From Tangfeifania diversioriginum (GTDB lineage Bacteria > Bacteroidota > Bacteroidia > Bacteroidales > Prolixibacteraceae), in assembly GCF_900141875.1 (NCBI RefSeq), contig NZ_FQZE01000020.1, positions 30,959-94,958 of the forward strand: 64,000 nucleotides of DNA, read 5' to 3'. Of the stretch, positions 8,648 through 19,800 are shown in pieces. Within the stretch, counting starts at the first letter, position 1. The number at the start of each line of letters is the position of its first letter. Under the pieces are notes generated by a model. It was not told the origin of the DNA. It saw only the letters and a list, made by a program, of their open reading frames with translations, and searched no databases. The position numbers and the translations under genes are program-made.

Positions 8648-8722
8648 ATCTCCCGCAGATTACGCTGATTCTCGCAGAAACTTACAGAAATCAGCGTTTA
8701 TCTGCGAAATCAGCGGGAATAC
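8648..8722. repeat. Dispersed imperfect inverted repeat between menB and menA
   Basis: TCCCGCAGATTACGCTGATT at the left pairs imperfectly with AAATCAGCG...AATCAGCGGGA at the right. The phrase 'atcagcgtttatctgcgaaatcagcggga' type of repeat is frequent between genes in this phylum (general knowledge). It lies just past the menB stop and may act in 3' end formation. Confidence 0.65.
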
Positions 8723-8732
8723 AAAATATATT

Positions 8733-9557
8733 TTACGGAAACTTCGGATATTTCTGAAAATCGGGCTTTCGTTTTTCGAGAAAAGCATGTTTTCCTTCCT
8801 GGGCTTCCTCCGTGAGGTAATAAAGCAGTGTGGCATTGCCGGCAAATTCCTGGATTCCTACCTGTCCGTCGAGTTCGGCGTTGAGGCCCAGTTTGAGCAT
8901 ACGCAGTGCCAGCGGACTGTGTTCCTGCATTTTTTGTGCCCAGGCCACCACTTCGTCCTCAAGCTGATCGAGCGGAACTACTTTGTTTACCAGTCCCATT
9001 TCCAGCGCTTCGGCAGCCGAGTACTGGCGGCACATGAACCAGATTTCGCGGGCTTTCTTTTGTCCCACATGGCTGGCCAGGTATGATGAACCGAGCCCGG
9101 CATCGAAACTGCCCACTTTGGGGCCGGTTTGCCCGAAAATGGCATTCTCGCTGGCGATGCTGATGTCGCAAACCACATGCAGCACATGACCACCGCCAAT
9201 GGCATAACCGTTAACCATGGCAATTACCGGTTTGGGCATGCTGCGGATTTGGCGCTGCACTTCGAGGATGTTCAGGCGTGGCACGCCTTTTTCGTCGATG
9301 TAGCCACCCTGTCCTTTTACGTTTTGGTCGCCACCCGAGCAGAACGCTTTGTCGCCGGCGCCGGTGAGCACCACCACATTGATGCGCTGATCTTCGCGGC
9401 AAATGTGCAGTGCATCACTCATTTCATTTACGGTAGTGGGCCGGAACGCATTCCGGTAACGCTCGCGGTTAATGGTAATTTTCCCGATTCCGTCAAAATA
9501 ATCGAAAAAAATGTCTTCGTATTCTTTAATGGTTTCCCAGTTGCGTTTTGTATTCAT
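8733..9557 (-). CDS. menB: 1,4-Dihydroxy-2-naphthoyl-CoA synthase
   Basis: Ring-closing step of menaquinone synthesis, from o-succinylbenzoyl-CoA; crotonase family, 274 aa. The family signature is complete: CSGGDQ and [25 protein letters not shown] (oxyanion hole), [22 protein letters not shown] (catalytic region) and the C-terminal helix with [13 protein letters not shown]. It stands alone between two repeat-containing gaps, so it probably has its own promoter, although the men genes on both sides run the same way. Confidence 0.93.
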   Translation of the reverse strand: MNTKRNWETIKEYEDIFFDYFDGIGKITINRERYRNAFRPTTVNEMSDALHICREDQRINVVVLTGAGDKAFCSGGDQNVKGQGGYIDEKGVPRLNILEVQRQIRSMPKPVIAMVNGYAIGGGHVLHVVCDISIASENAIFGQTGPKVGSFDAGLGSSYLASHVGQKKAREIWFMCRQYSAAEALEMGLVNKVVPLDQLEDEVVAWAQKMQEHSPLALRMLKLGLNAELDGQVGIQEFAGNATLLYYLTEEAQEGKHAFLEKRKPDFQKYPKFP

Positions 9558-9647
9558 TTTTTTTTACCGATTAAACAAGTATTACTGCTTGTAAGTGTTT
9601 TTATTTCAATTAAATGAGATCTTATTATTTTTAATAAATTTTTTTGT

Positions 9648-9713
9648 GATTCTTTGTGCCTTGGTGTCTTGGTGGCAAATTATTTCTTCAGCCACTAAGG
9701 CTCAAAGACACAA
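9648..9713. repeat. Dispersed inverted repeat upstream of menB
   Basis: TTTGTGCCTTGGTGTCTTGG...TGGC on the left and GCCACTAAGGCTCAAAGACA...CAAA on the right are inverted copies with several mismatches around a 12-nt loop. This is another widespread intergenic repeat type of Bacteroidota. It lies between menB and the DUF433 remnant. Confidence 0.65.
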
Positions 9714-9717
9714 AATT

Positions 9718-9916
9718 TCACGAAGGAGAAATATAGTTTAAACATGCATAAAAATCTTCTTTATTTATATCCGGATAATCTTTATTGATTTCCTGAAAAT
9801 TTTGTCCGTTTGCCATTTTTTTGAGAATTATATCAACCGGGATGTGTACCTTTAATTACCGGTTTTCTATACATAATTTCAGGATTGGCTTCAATATGAT
9901 TTTCCCATTTCTTCAT
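9718..9916 (-). pseudogene. DUF433 protein gene, frameshifted
   Basis: The first frame reads MKKWENHIEANPEIMYRKPV then IKGTHPG and stops. After a frame change at the same point it continues IPVDIILKKMANGQNFQEIN, KDYPDINKEDFYACLNYISP, then stop. DUF433 proteins of about 70 aa read 'KGTRIPVDIIL' here, so about two bases have been lost after KGT. The family is usually paired with toxin-like PIN or similar proteins. The gene begins 9 nt after the 64-aa gene upstream, so the pair was probably a small operon that has decayed. Confidence 0.75.
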
Positions 9917-9925
9917 GACGATAAA

Positions 9926-10120
9926 TTAATGTAAAAAGTCTTCAACCGGTTGCTTTTCTATTTTGCCTTCCTGCATCAGTTTTACCTGGTCGAGACTTTC
10001 TTGAAATTCACTCAATGCTTTTTTTTCTACTTCAGGGATTTCCACATAATCAAGCGTTTTTATAAAATTCAAAAAAGCCTGAAATTTACTTTCCTTGATA
10101 TTTAATGTAAGTTGCCTCAT
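9926..10120 (-). CDS. Small antitoxin-like protein
   Basis: 64 aa, MRQLTLNIKESKFQAFLNFI at the start and an acidic C-terminus ending PVEDFLH. The pattern of a short beta strand followed by helices resembles Bacteroidota antitoxins normally encoded before a RelE/ParE-type toxin (recognition from memory). Here the next gene is instead a frameshifted DUF433 gene, so no intact partner toxin is visible. A solitary or decaying antitoxin is the likely reading. Confidence 0.5.
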   Translation of the reverse strand: MRQLTLNIKESKFQAFLNFIKTLDYVEIPEVEKKALSEFQESLDQVKLMQEGKIEKQPVEDFLH

Positions 10121-10546
10121 AATTTTACTTTTTCTTTTATAAAGTAATTGTAGCTGAAATGTTTCACAAACTTAATTAAAAAAAGAAAAAAATCGGATTG
10201 TTTTTGCAATCCCCGGTGGTACTCCAAATTCTACGTTTAACAGCGTGGTTCAAATCTTTCATTCTATCCACCGCAGTTTTTACAGAAAGGGATCTTTTGG
10301 AAAGCGAGGTGGAGCTGGTACACTGCACTTTTTTCGATGGTATTGGCAGTTAATCATTTTAATGGCTAAAGCCGGTTTGCACTTCCAATGAACTTTGGTC
10401 ACCGGGCTAAAGCCACGGTGTAAAATATCCAGATCTTTAAATTTAACAGATCGGTTTTAAAACCAGCGTGTAACCCTTTTTCTTTTTTTTCACCGGCGCT
10501 TTAGCCCGGTGGATTGGTATGTTTACTAGTTTGTTGGCTTTAGCGT
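10121..10546. other. Intergenic region with repeats, no gene
   Basis: 426 bases between the antitoxin-like gene and menD. No coding frame is convincing. It contains the inverted pair at 10400-10511 and single related fragments (GGCTAAAGCCGG near 10363 and TTGGCTTTAGCG near 10535), so it is largely composed of one repeat family. Confidence 0.5.
10400..10511. repeat. Inverted pair of CACCGGGCTAAAGCC-type repeats
   Basis: A 21-base unit at 10400-10420 (CACCGGGCTAAAGCC...) and its inverted copy at 10491-10511 (...CTTTAGCCCGGTG) match at about 19 of 21 positions, with a 70-base interior. GGGCTAAAGCC/GGCTTTAGCCC units are a recurring intergenic repeat in this DNA. Confidence 0.65.
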
Positions 10547-12229
10547 TTAAGTCTTTACTTTCTTAAACAACTCCCGAAACGCTTTTGAGTTTACTTCAGC
10601 ATCGGTAAAAATTTCCGTAACCGCTGCTTTTTGCTGTTTTTCAGAATAGAAATGAGTCAACTGCTTTTCCAAATCTGTTTCGTTGGCAGCTCTGAAATAA
10701 TCGAGCCCGAAAGTTTGTGCCATTCCTTTGGTGCTGAATTTATTTTCGGTGAAAAAGTGTTCGCGGAACGCCGGCGATTCACCCGGCCCTTTTATCATGC
10801 TGAAAATGTTTCCGCCCCCGTTGTGAATGACAATGATGCGCAGATTATTTCCAATATATTTATTCAAGAGTGCGTTGGAATCATAAAAAAAAGAGAGGTC
10901 GCCCAGAATTATGGTGTTGATTTTTTGCGATTCAGATGCAAATCCCACAGCGGTTGACAGCGAACCATCAATACCGCTCACACCACGGTTGCTGAAATAC
11001 CGGGTGTTTTTGGCGGCTTCAAATAGAAGTGCGTAACGAACCGGGGAACTGTTTCCAAGATGAACTACTGAATTTTCAGGAATGAATTTTTGAATTTTGT
11101 TGAACACTTTTAAATCGCAAAATTTGGTTTCATCAACAAAATTATCGCGCAAATTTGCCACTGTCTTTTCCTGGTTTTTCCAATTTTCAAAAAATGTTTT
11201 TTCTTTTGATTTTAGTTGAGGCAGCAGTTGTTCGAAAAAAATTTCAGGTGTGGAATCAATCACGCGTGTTAATGACTGGTAAGTATCGGCGTGCTGGTTC
11301 GCTTTTGAAATATGCCAGTGCGCATCCGGTTTGTTTTTCCGCAAAAATTGTTTCAGCGGTTTGGAGACAAATGAACCGCCGAAAGTGATAACTAAATCTG
11401 GCTGAAAAACTCTGCTGCTTTCCGAAAGCAACGAGGTGATGAGCAAATCCGGAATTCCGCAAAATTCTGAATTATTCAGATTGGCCAGATTTTCTTTTAA
11501 AACAAGAGCTCCTGATTTTTCCGAAACTTCAGCCAGAATTTCTTCCAGCTTCGGATTTGGATTTTGCTGACCGGCAAGGATTAGTATTTTTTCAGAACCG
11601 TTAAATTCTTCAGAAAGATGTTGCAGTTCTTTTTCTGCTAAAAAAGATTGTGTCTTTACAGAATCAATCACTTTAACTTTTGGCAAATCTTCATCCAGCA
11701 AATCGTGGAGCGGTTCTTCCAGCGGAATGTTGATGTGCACTGGTCCCGGGGTTTCTGAAATTGCCCGATTCAGCGTTTCGTTGATTTCGCGTCCGGCAAA
11801 CCACAAATCTTTTTCTGTTTCGTTCAGTGGCAGGGTGATTTCTTTTTTGATGAAATCGCGGTAAATATTGTTTTGACGGATGGTTTGGTTTTCCAGCTGA
11901 TCGATCCAGTAGGGCGGCCGGTCGGCAGTGAGTACCATTAGCGGAATGTTGCGGTAGAAAGCTTCCGCCACGGCAGGTGCGTAATTGAGCGTGGAAGTTC
12001 CCGAACTGCAAACCAGCACCACTGGTTTTTGAACCGACTCGGATAAACCGATGGCAAAATAGCCGGCGCTTCGTTCATCCACAATGCTGCGGCAGTTAAA
12101 ACTTTTATTTGTTGCCAGCGTGTGTACCAACGGGCCGCTGCGCGAACCGGGCGAAATTACAATATTGGTAATTCCTTTGGCCAGTAAAATGGCTGCCAGT
12201 TGCTGAATATGTTTTTTTGTTGAAATCAT
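10547..12229 (-). CDS. menD: SEPHCHC synthase
   Basis: Joins isochorismate with 2-oxoglutarate-derived succinyl semialdehyde in a thiamine-diphosphate reaction, the first committed menaquinone step. 560 aa, full length. ISPGSRSGPL and DERSAGYFAIGL near the N-terminus, CSSGTSTLNYAPAVAEA, TADRPPYW and, toward the C-terminus, the cofactor-binding ILGDLSFFYDSNALL are all in place. It overlaps the isochorismate synthase gene by 4 nt (ATGA), so the two products are probably made together. Confidence 0.93.
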   Translation of the reverse strand: MISTKKHIQQLAAILLAKGITNIVISPGSRSGPLVHTLATNKSFNCRSIVDERSAGYFAIGLSESVQKPVVLVCSSGTSTLNYAPAVAEAFYRNIPLMVLTADRPPYWIDQLENQTIRQNNIYRDFIKKEITLPLNETEKDLWFAGREINETLNRAISETPGPVHINIPLEEPLHDLLDEDLPKVKVIDSVKTQSFLAEKELQHLSEEFNGSEKILILAGQQNPNPKLEEILAEVSEKSGALVLKENLANLNNSEFCGIPDLLITSLLSESSRVFQPDLVITFGGSFVSKPLKQFLRKNKPDAHWHISKANQHADTYQSLTRVIDSTPEIFFEQLLPQLKSKEKTFFENWKNQEKTVANLRDNFVDETKFCDLKVFNKIQKFIPENSVVHLGNSSPVRYALLFEAAKNTRYFSNRGVSGIDGSLSTAVGFASESQKINTIILGDLSFFYDSNALLNKYIGNNLRIIVIHNGGGNIFSMIKGPGESPAFREHFFTENKFSTKGMAQTFGLDYFRAANETDLEKQLTHFYSEKQQKAAVTEIFTDAEVNSKAFRELFKKVKT

Positions 12230-13362
12230 CTGTTTTGCACTGCTTCGATGGCTGATAACAGGGTGGTGGCTTTTTTATTGGTCTCTTCCCATTCATCTTC
12301 CGGCACCGACCGCGAAGTTATCCCGCCACCCGAGTATAAAATGTATTGTTCCGGCCTCACTTCCAAACAACGCAAATTTACAAATAATCCGACATCCCCA
12401 TTCAGCCGCCACGGACCGATATAACCTGAATAATACCTCCGGTCGTGTTTTTCAATTTTTGAAATAAACCGTGCTGCTTTTGGTTTTGGGTAGCCACACA
12501 CTGCCGGAGTGGGGTGGAGTTCAGCTACAAAATCACCGAGGTTACAATCCAGTTTTTTGGCAGCAAACCTGAAAATGGTGCTGAGGTGCGCCACCTGTCC
12601 GCTTTCCAGCGTGTCAGGGCCTTCGGTGATGTATGGGTGAATATTGAACCGGTAAAATACATCGAGAATGTAGCGCGACACAAACGCCTGTTCCTCAATT
12701 TCCTTGGTGTGCCAGCTGTAATCGCCGTCGTCGCGGCGCGACTGCGTGCCTGCCAGCGAAACGGTTTCCAGCATTTTGTCGTCCGACTTCAGTAAAACCT
12801 CGGGTGTGGCACCCATCCACAAACCAGCTTGTGTTTGGCCGGTGGCTGCCGATGGCAGATTCACCAGGTAAACAAACGCATTGGGTGTTTGCTCCAAAAG
12901 CTGGAGATACACCTCGCCAATCGATTCCGATTTTCGCTGGAAAGGAATTAACCGTGAAACAATAACTTTGGCCAGCTTGCTCTCTTTTATTTTGCCGATG
13001 GTGGTTTCAATGTCTTTTAAATAGTCTTTTTTAGAAATAATGAAAGGCGGCTCAGGATGCACTTCTTCCACTTTTTCGTGCTGAAGGGCTTCGCAATCAA
13101 TAGTAAGAATTTCGTCGATTCCTTTTTTGTGGATACCTGGTTTTAAAAGCACGAGCGGCGCATTCTCGCTGATGTTGTACGGTGCGAAAACAAAACCTTC
13201 CTGTCCGTTCAGCTTTTCCAGCTGGTCGGGGTGGATGAGCCCTTCCTGCGGAGCCACCAATATTTCGGGAGTGTGGCTACCGGGCATCGACCAAAGTGCA
13301 AACGGGCAGTTTTTTGCGAGCAGGTTATCGATAAAAAGCGCAAAATCTTTTCTATTTGTCAT
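12226..13362 (-). CDS. menF: Isochorismate synthase
   Basis: Converts chorismate to isochorismate for menaquinone synthesis; 378 aa, chorismate-binding family. Visible motifs are LWMGATPEVLL, LAGTQSRRD, the HPTPAVCGYPKPKA active-site stretch and RRYYSGYIGPW with the final LFVNLRCLEV. It overlaps the upstream hotdog gene by 11 nt and menD by 4 nt. The linkage to menD makes menaquinone rather than siderophore synthesis the likely purpose. Confidence 0.9.
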   Translation of the reverse strand: MTNRKDFALFIDNLLAKNCPFALWSMPGSHTPEILVAPQEGLIHPDQLEKLNGQEGFVFAPYNISENAPLVLLKPGIHKKGIDEILTIDCEALQHEKVEEVHPEPPFIISKKDYLKDIETTIGKIKESKLAKVIVSRLIPFQRKSESIGEVYLQLLEQTPNAFVYLVNLPSAATGQTQAGLWMGATPEVLLKSDDKMLETVSLAGTQSRRDDGDYSWHTKEIEEQAFVSRYILDVFYRFNIHPYITEGPDTLESGQVAHLSTIFRFAAKKLDCNLGDFVAELHPTPAVCGYPKPKAARFISKIEKHDRRYYSGYIGPWRLNGDVGLFVNLRCLEVRPEQYILYSGGGITSRSVPEDEWEETNKKATTLLSAIEAVQNR

Positions 13363-13789
13363 TCTTCTTTACAATCATGTTCGTAACGCGGACGGTTGAA
13401 ATTAGCCGGCCTTCCTCATTTTGTATATCAACATTCCAAAGGTGAGTCTTGTTCCCGCGGTGAATAATTTTTGCTGTGGCGCGTGCTTTGCCCGTTTTCA
13501 GTGTGCCGGTATGGTTTCCGGAGACCTGGCTGCCGAGCGCATCAAATTCGTTTAAATCGATGATTAACATACTTCCCAAACCAGCAAGCGTTTCGGCCAT
13601 GGCCAGGTTGGCACCACCGTGCAGCATCCCGTCGGGGCGGCTGTTTTTTTCAGAAAGGGTGAAATAGCCTTCCACCAGGCCGTCGCCGATTTCTGTTACT
13701 TCAATTCCCAGGTTACCAATAAGGCTTTTTTGCATCGCTTTATTGATGAGATCGAGAGGGGTATTAAAATTCAGCAAAGTTAAATCCAT
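13352..13789 (-). CDS. Hotdog-fold thioesterase, probable DHNA-CoA thioesterase
   Basis: 145 aa PaaI/YbgC-type hotdog protein. RPDGMLHGGANLAMAETLAG is the helix and loop of the active site, with the catalytic acidic residue in AETLAG, and the downstream strands (GNHTGTLKTGKARATAKIIH) fit the fold. As first gene of a block with menF and menD it is the natural candidate for hydrolysis of DHNA-CoA between MenB and MenA (MenI role). That assignment is inference from position; generic acyl-CoA thioesterases look alike. No menH is seen in the window. Confidence 0.8.
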   Translation of the reverse strand: MDLTLLNFNTPLDLINKAMQKSLIGNLGIEVTEIGDGLVEGYFTLSEKNSRPDGMLHGGANLAMAETLAGLGSMLIIDLNEFDALGSQVSGNHTGTLKTGKARATAKIIHRGNKTHLWNVDIQNEEGRLISTVRVTNMIVKKNDK

Positions 13790-13833
13790 AATGAATTTTT
13801 GTAAAAAATGAAGCCAAAATTACGATTTCCTTT

Positions 13834-16800
13834 TTACTGCGCCAAAGTAAACCGGAAACTCACGCCAATATTTGTATTCGATGTGGGGAACGAGAGTGAA
13901 GTAAACGGATTATTCATGACTTTATCGAAAAATACCCGCAGCTGGAAACGGTCGCTGAGCATGTAGTCGGCAGTGGTTTTAATGGTAAACGCACTTTGCC
14001 CGGCGGTAATCTGGTCGTCGTCTTCCACAATTTTACGCAGCACGGTTTTGTTTTTCCGGTAGGAGAGGTCGGCCCGCAGATTCAAATCGTTGGAATAGGC
14101 TTGTTGCGAATTTTTGGTTTTTATAATCAGATCCATCTGCGTAAACCGGTAACCAATTCCCATGGTGTATTCGTTGCTGAGCACTTCGGTTAACTGGTTA
14201 TTGGCAAATGACAACGTAAGGTTTCTGGAGCGTTTTATTTCGGCACGGGTAGTTAAATCATTGTTCCACATAATGTCCATATTAATGAGCGGGCTGAAAG
14301 TTTCAGTAATACTCACCGAGTTGAAATCGTATGGAGCAATAAAGTTGTCGGCAATGTCGCGTATATAGCTGAAACCGTCTCCCTGTTCTTCGTAATTGAG
14401 GTTGGTGATGAAAGACCCCACATTGTAGCTTGAGCGGTAGGAATGGGTGAAATTAAGCGAACGCATAATTTTGTTTAGGCCCGGAATCTGGGAAACCATT
14501 CCCTCGTAACGGATACGCCAGTTGGGGCGGATAAATTTAATGGACGGGAAAAGTCCCAGCGATACATCGTGCGGATCTTTGTTTTGGTAGGCCGCCAAAA
14601 ATGCCGGCACCATAACTTCCACCGAGTTGGGGCCGTAGCCGTCGGGGAATCCGGTTTCCGGGTCAACAGCTGAAGGATCGTAGCCGAAACCATTATTGGG
14701 GTCGCGTTGCGATGCCAGGCGACGGGCAATAATTTGCCGGTAGTCTTTAAATTTCTCAAATGTTTCTGATTGGTGCACTTCTCCTTTACCCATGGCAAAA
14801 AAGGCCGTTCCCCAGGTGAGAGTTGACATGCTGAAATTCCCTTTTTCAGTAAAACTGTTCGCGCTAAAGTCGCCTGTTTCCGGGTTGTAGTTGTAAAATT
14901 CGCTGATATTTTTTGAGAACGAGCGGTCGGCAGTAACATCGATACGGAGATCGGGCAGGGGTTCAACGGTAGCCCTGATGCTGAAGCGTTCGTTTTTGGT
15001 AAACATGTACGGCATGTTCAGTGTGGAGTCGGTGGTTATCCAGCCGTTTTCGGCGGCCCGCCGTGCGAAACCGTAATCCTGCCATCCCAGCAGGAAGGGA
15101 GTTCCGGGAGCAAAGCTGCTATTTCTCCGCCGGTTGAAAAGATCGCGGTCGGGGGTGTAAGTTCCGGCACCAAAAGCAGTGGGTTCGGGCAAATAACCGG
15201 GCAGTACTGTTCCGCCGTTTATGCTGTAGTTTACCGAAATGGTCCGTACACCAATCAGCATGCGGGTGGTTAAATCGAGCACGTCTTTTAAGAATGTCTG
15301 GTCACCGGGTTTACCGGTTACTTTAATCTGCGCTTGGTCGGCATTGGCAAGAGGCGTGAATTCGATGGTATTGGCATCAACAATATTGGTATTTCCGCGA
15401 ATAAGCTCACCATCGACTCCGGTGGCCACTACATTTATTTTTTTGGTGTTCAGGTTATGTGTTACCGTTTCTGTTTCGCCCTCTGCAAGTTTTACATTGC
15501 TTGAATAGGTTTGTTCCTGTTCCTGTTGAGGCTGGGGTTGTTGTTGCTGTCGGGATTGAGTCCGGCTGCCGCCACTGCGGCGGTTTAAACTGGAGCGTCC
15601 CCTGCCGGTTCTCCTGAATTTCCGGTCCAGTTCCTGGAAATAGGGTACTTTATTGTACAGGCTCTGCAGGTTGGCATTTCCGGTTAACTGAATGTTCCGC
15701 GAATTTTGAATGCGGTTCCCCAGGTTAATGGTGTCGGCAGTCATAGGTCCAGCCTGCCAGTCGTAAGTTCCCTGGTAGCGCACCGATGATGAAAGGAAAT
15801 TCAGAAACTGAATCTGGTTGATGGGCAACCTGTAGGTGACATTTACATTGTGGTTATAAAGTGTTGGCCTTCCCAAATTCCATAAGTTGGTCATAATGGA
15901 ATCCTTAATCATGTCATAATTATCCATGTCGCGGTTGATCCTGCCTTCAGGTTCATCGATGCGGGAGGTGCTTCTGGACGAAAAATCAACTTTCAGTGAG
16001 CGGGTCACATCGTAGCGCAAATCGAAAAAGCGGTTCCATAAAAAATCTTTCTCATAGGTAGCCGGAAGAATAAATTCCGGGTTGGTAACATTTCGCGATT
16101 TAATTTCGTGGTAGCGACGCGTGAGGTCGGTCCGGAAAGAGATTTGGGTAGGCAACGGATAAAAATTGAAATTACCCAGCAATTTGAGCGGTCCTTTCTG
16201 CAGCAGGCCAATATTGTTAAATGGCTGAACGATTTCCGGACGGCTGCTGTAGTTATAGGAGAACATCCCCCGGTAGGTTTTGTCGAGGTTGTATTCAGTA
16301 TCGATGTTTCTCCTGAAAATTTCATTGTAAGAGTATGACAATGCAAAGTTCTCCGGATCCCAGAGGCGTACTTTGGTTTGTTCGCGCTGCGGTTCTATTT
16401 TCACATTGGTAAAATTCAAGCTTTTACGGGTTACCAAATCCTGCGACATATTTTTTATTGAATCCCTTACGTTGTCGTTTTCGGCATGTTCCAGCGATTT
16501 GTCGAGTTCAATATCGGGTTCCAGCGGGTTGTATTTTGGGTTACTTACACTACGTGAATAGCCGTAGTACATGGGCAGGCGCACTCCGGCTTTTTCGGGA
16601 AAGAATTTACCCAAATCAACTGATGACGCAATATCAATTTCATTTAAATCATCCAGTTGCCGGTTGTTGACATTCTGGCTGATGCTACCAAATCCGGCAG
16701 AACGGGTTCTGCCTGCCACGGTAACACTACCCAAATCGGCCAGGCGTGTGGTAACCCGGGCGTTGGCGGCCCATCCTCCATCTTCATCAAAATCAGAAAG

Positions 16801-19800
16801 GCGCATTTCGTTTACCCAAACTTCCACTGCTTTGGGGCCGGTGTTAATCTGGCCTTTTTTGTTCCGGATACCCATCATTACCACCTGCACATTTCCGAGG
16901 TTGGGGCTTCCTTTAATTTTAACCCTGTTTTTATTTTTGTTCCAACCCTGGTGAACGGTTTCGTAAATATCCTGCATTCCAAAAGTGGAGCCCGCCCTTC
17001 TCACTTCAGCGTTTCGTTCGAGTTTTGCATTGGTGAACAATTCGAGAGGAATATCCAGCCTGTTTGCATCGGGCCAGACTGTGTAGCGGTCGCTTTCAAT
17101 ATCATCGTTATACCTTCCGGGCGGAGTAAGCTTTAGCGGCACTTCGTACTCGTAGTAGTTGTAGTTGTAATCGGATCCAATCCGGATAAAAAAGTGGAGT
17201 TCATCGTCATTTAACGGGTACTCCTCCATTTCTTCGGCATGTACTTCCAGTTTCAGGCGTTTGTACCTTCTGAAATCCATGTACAATGATTTGTAAGCGG
17301 CCCGTGCATCGCCCTGTTCGAGGTCGGTTACTTTCAATACCATCGACTGCTCGTTGAGCTGGCGAAGCTGCGGGTTGGCAGGGTCGATTACCCGGTCGAT
17401 TCCCGGTGGAAGAATGTAGTTCACCGGTTCCCTGTTTCCGTTTTCTTCAATGTTAACCGCCGAAACATCGAATTCTGCATTGGGAGAAAAAGCATCAGGA
17501 TCCTGTCCGATTTCACGGGTGTACCTGCGCCAGTCGGACCGCACCAAATCGAGCGTTGCAAAGCGTAAGACCACGGGTTGTTCGAATCCGCGCATGAACA
17601 TACGTAAAAACCGAATGGACTTAAAATCGCGGATATTGCCGACTACTTGGTCGGGGTCGCGTACCGGAATTTTAAACTGGTACCACTTTACATCACCTAC
17701 CTGGCCGTTTTTCAGCTCCACACGACTTTCTTTTATGTCGGTAATAAAGTTTTCGCCCAGCTGCATGTCTTCTTTGCGGATATTTACTTTATACTGGTAG
17801 TAGCGTTCGTTTTCATTTAATGTGTTGTCGCCGTTTATGTCTTCAATATCAGGGAGTGATGAAGCTGCAGTTGGATAGGATTCCGGCGACATTTCGGTGG
17901 TGCGCGAGTTGTTTTCAGAACCGTTAAAACGCTTGTAACGTTCCAGAATTCCCAGCTCCTGCTGATCGTAATCTGAGCCGCGGTAATAGTGAAAATCGTC
18001 GCCTGACGGGTCATTCAAAAAATCTTCAAAAACATCGTCATAAACCAGATCCCTGAGCTGGTCGAGGTAATTCCCGAAAAAAAGTTGTTCTTCTTCGCTG
18101 CTCAACCCGTCAAATCCGACATCCTGGTATCTGCGCGATTCCGGGTCGTTATCGAATGCGTTAACAAGCGATTGCAGGGTTGAAACGCGTCCCCAGGCAG
18201 TTGAGTCAACATTGGTTACGAGTTCCGTAGTTGGCAGGCCCTGCTCAAAAGCTTTTCGCGAGTCTTTCAGTATGTCTTCCGAAATATCGCCCAGGTTGAA
18301 GTAGAGTTCGCCGCCCTGATGTGTTCCTGCCGTATCGTTTACAAAAGGATCCATCACCCAGAATTCAATAAATTCGATGTTGGAGTTTTCGAAATCACTG
18401 GTTTGAATTTCGCGCATAATACCGCCCCAGCGCGTTTCCGGATCCTTCAATGTTCCGTCCTGGTTTATTCCGCTCGAATAATCAGTTGGTTGCGTGTCGT
18501 AGTTATAAGGCCCGCGTTCGTTGGGATAAAAGGCCAAATCTAAAACCGGAATATTCGTCGGCTGGCCAACAGGTGACTCTTTTGCCGGGAAAATTTCTTT
18601 TTCAAACACCTCGCGAACCAGGTGGTTCGATTGCATCTCCTTGTCGTTTCTGATATGGTCGGGTGTGAGGCTGTTGTTCCGCAGGAATAAAGGATCGATA
18701 ATATACCAGGCCAGGTTAGCGCGGTTAAATCCATATTCGGGCGAATTGGTGAGGTTTCCTTCGGGGAACATTTCCGGCTGGTATTGGGGTGTACTTGCCA
18801 TTACCCACGCTTGCCTCGCTTTCAGGTTTATGGTTGTTTTTGTGCCTTCAAAATCATCGATATAGGCATTTCCACTCTTTTCAATAACACTTGAATGGCC
18901 CGGGATTAACTGGGCAACTTCGGCTTCCACATCGATTGACGATGGGGTGTTGGAGCTGTAAAACGGAAGCGCATCCACGGCTTTGGTCAGCAGCATGCTT
19001 TCGGTTGACCAGCGGCCATCTACCCCCACCATCAGGTTTGAAATGGGGTCTTCACCGTAGTCCACTTTTTGGGTGAGCGGGCGTTCCTGCATATAGAGGG
19101 CGGTGGCGCCAATGTTAAAATTGTCGGAAAAAGCGTAATTGGCGTGTGCACCAAGCAGGGTTTTCCGCTGCATGGTAAAGAGGTCTTCACTCTCGGTAGA
19201 AACCTGAATGGGAGTTCCTGCTTCAAGCAGCGCCTCGTTAATAATTTTCACCTGGCCCAGCGTGTAATCAACTGTATAATCAACATTCTCCACCAGTTCG
19301 CGTCCGCCTGCAGTAACTTTTACCGAACCTTGTGTGAGGTTGAGCGTACCCAGCGGAATGTCGGAGCCTGAGGCGCCTTTGTAGCTACCCGTTATGCGGA
19401 ACTTGTTGTGCTCTGCATCCTGCTCGGCAAACACTCTTGTTGAATCGTATAGCGAGGTGAAGGTATATTCTTCAATCAGTGCAGGGTCCTGAATGGAATC
19501 GGCCAGATGGCTGCCAAAAGGTTCTACTACCGGGAAAATTATCCGCCCTCGGTTTGAGTTCACGGTGATTCCCTCAATGTAGTCGAACATCCCGTCTTTG
19601 TAAGGGTCCATCTGTTTGTTTAGCTTGTCGAGGTTCATTACTTCGAGCAGGATGTGCCCGCGCAGTCTTCCTTTGGGTAGGTAATTTATGTTAGTACCTG
19701 TTGAATCGTTTTGGTACACAATATTCAGAATAAAATCTTCGGAGGTTAGCTGGTAAGCGTCGAGGTTGTAGATGTTTTTCATCATCAGGTCCCAGGTAGG

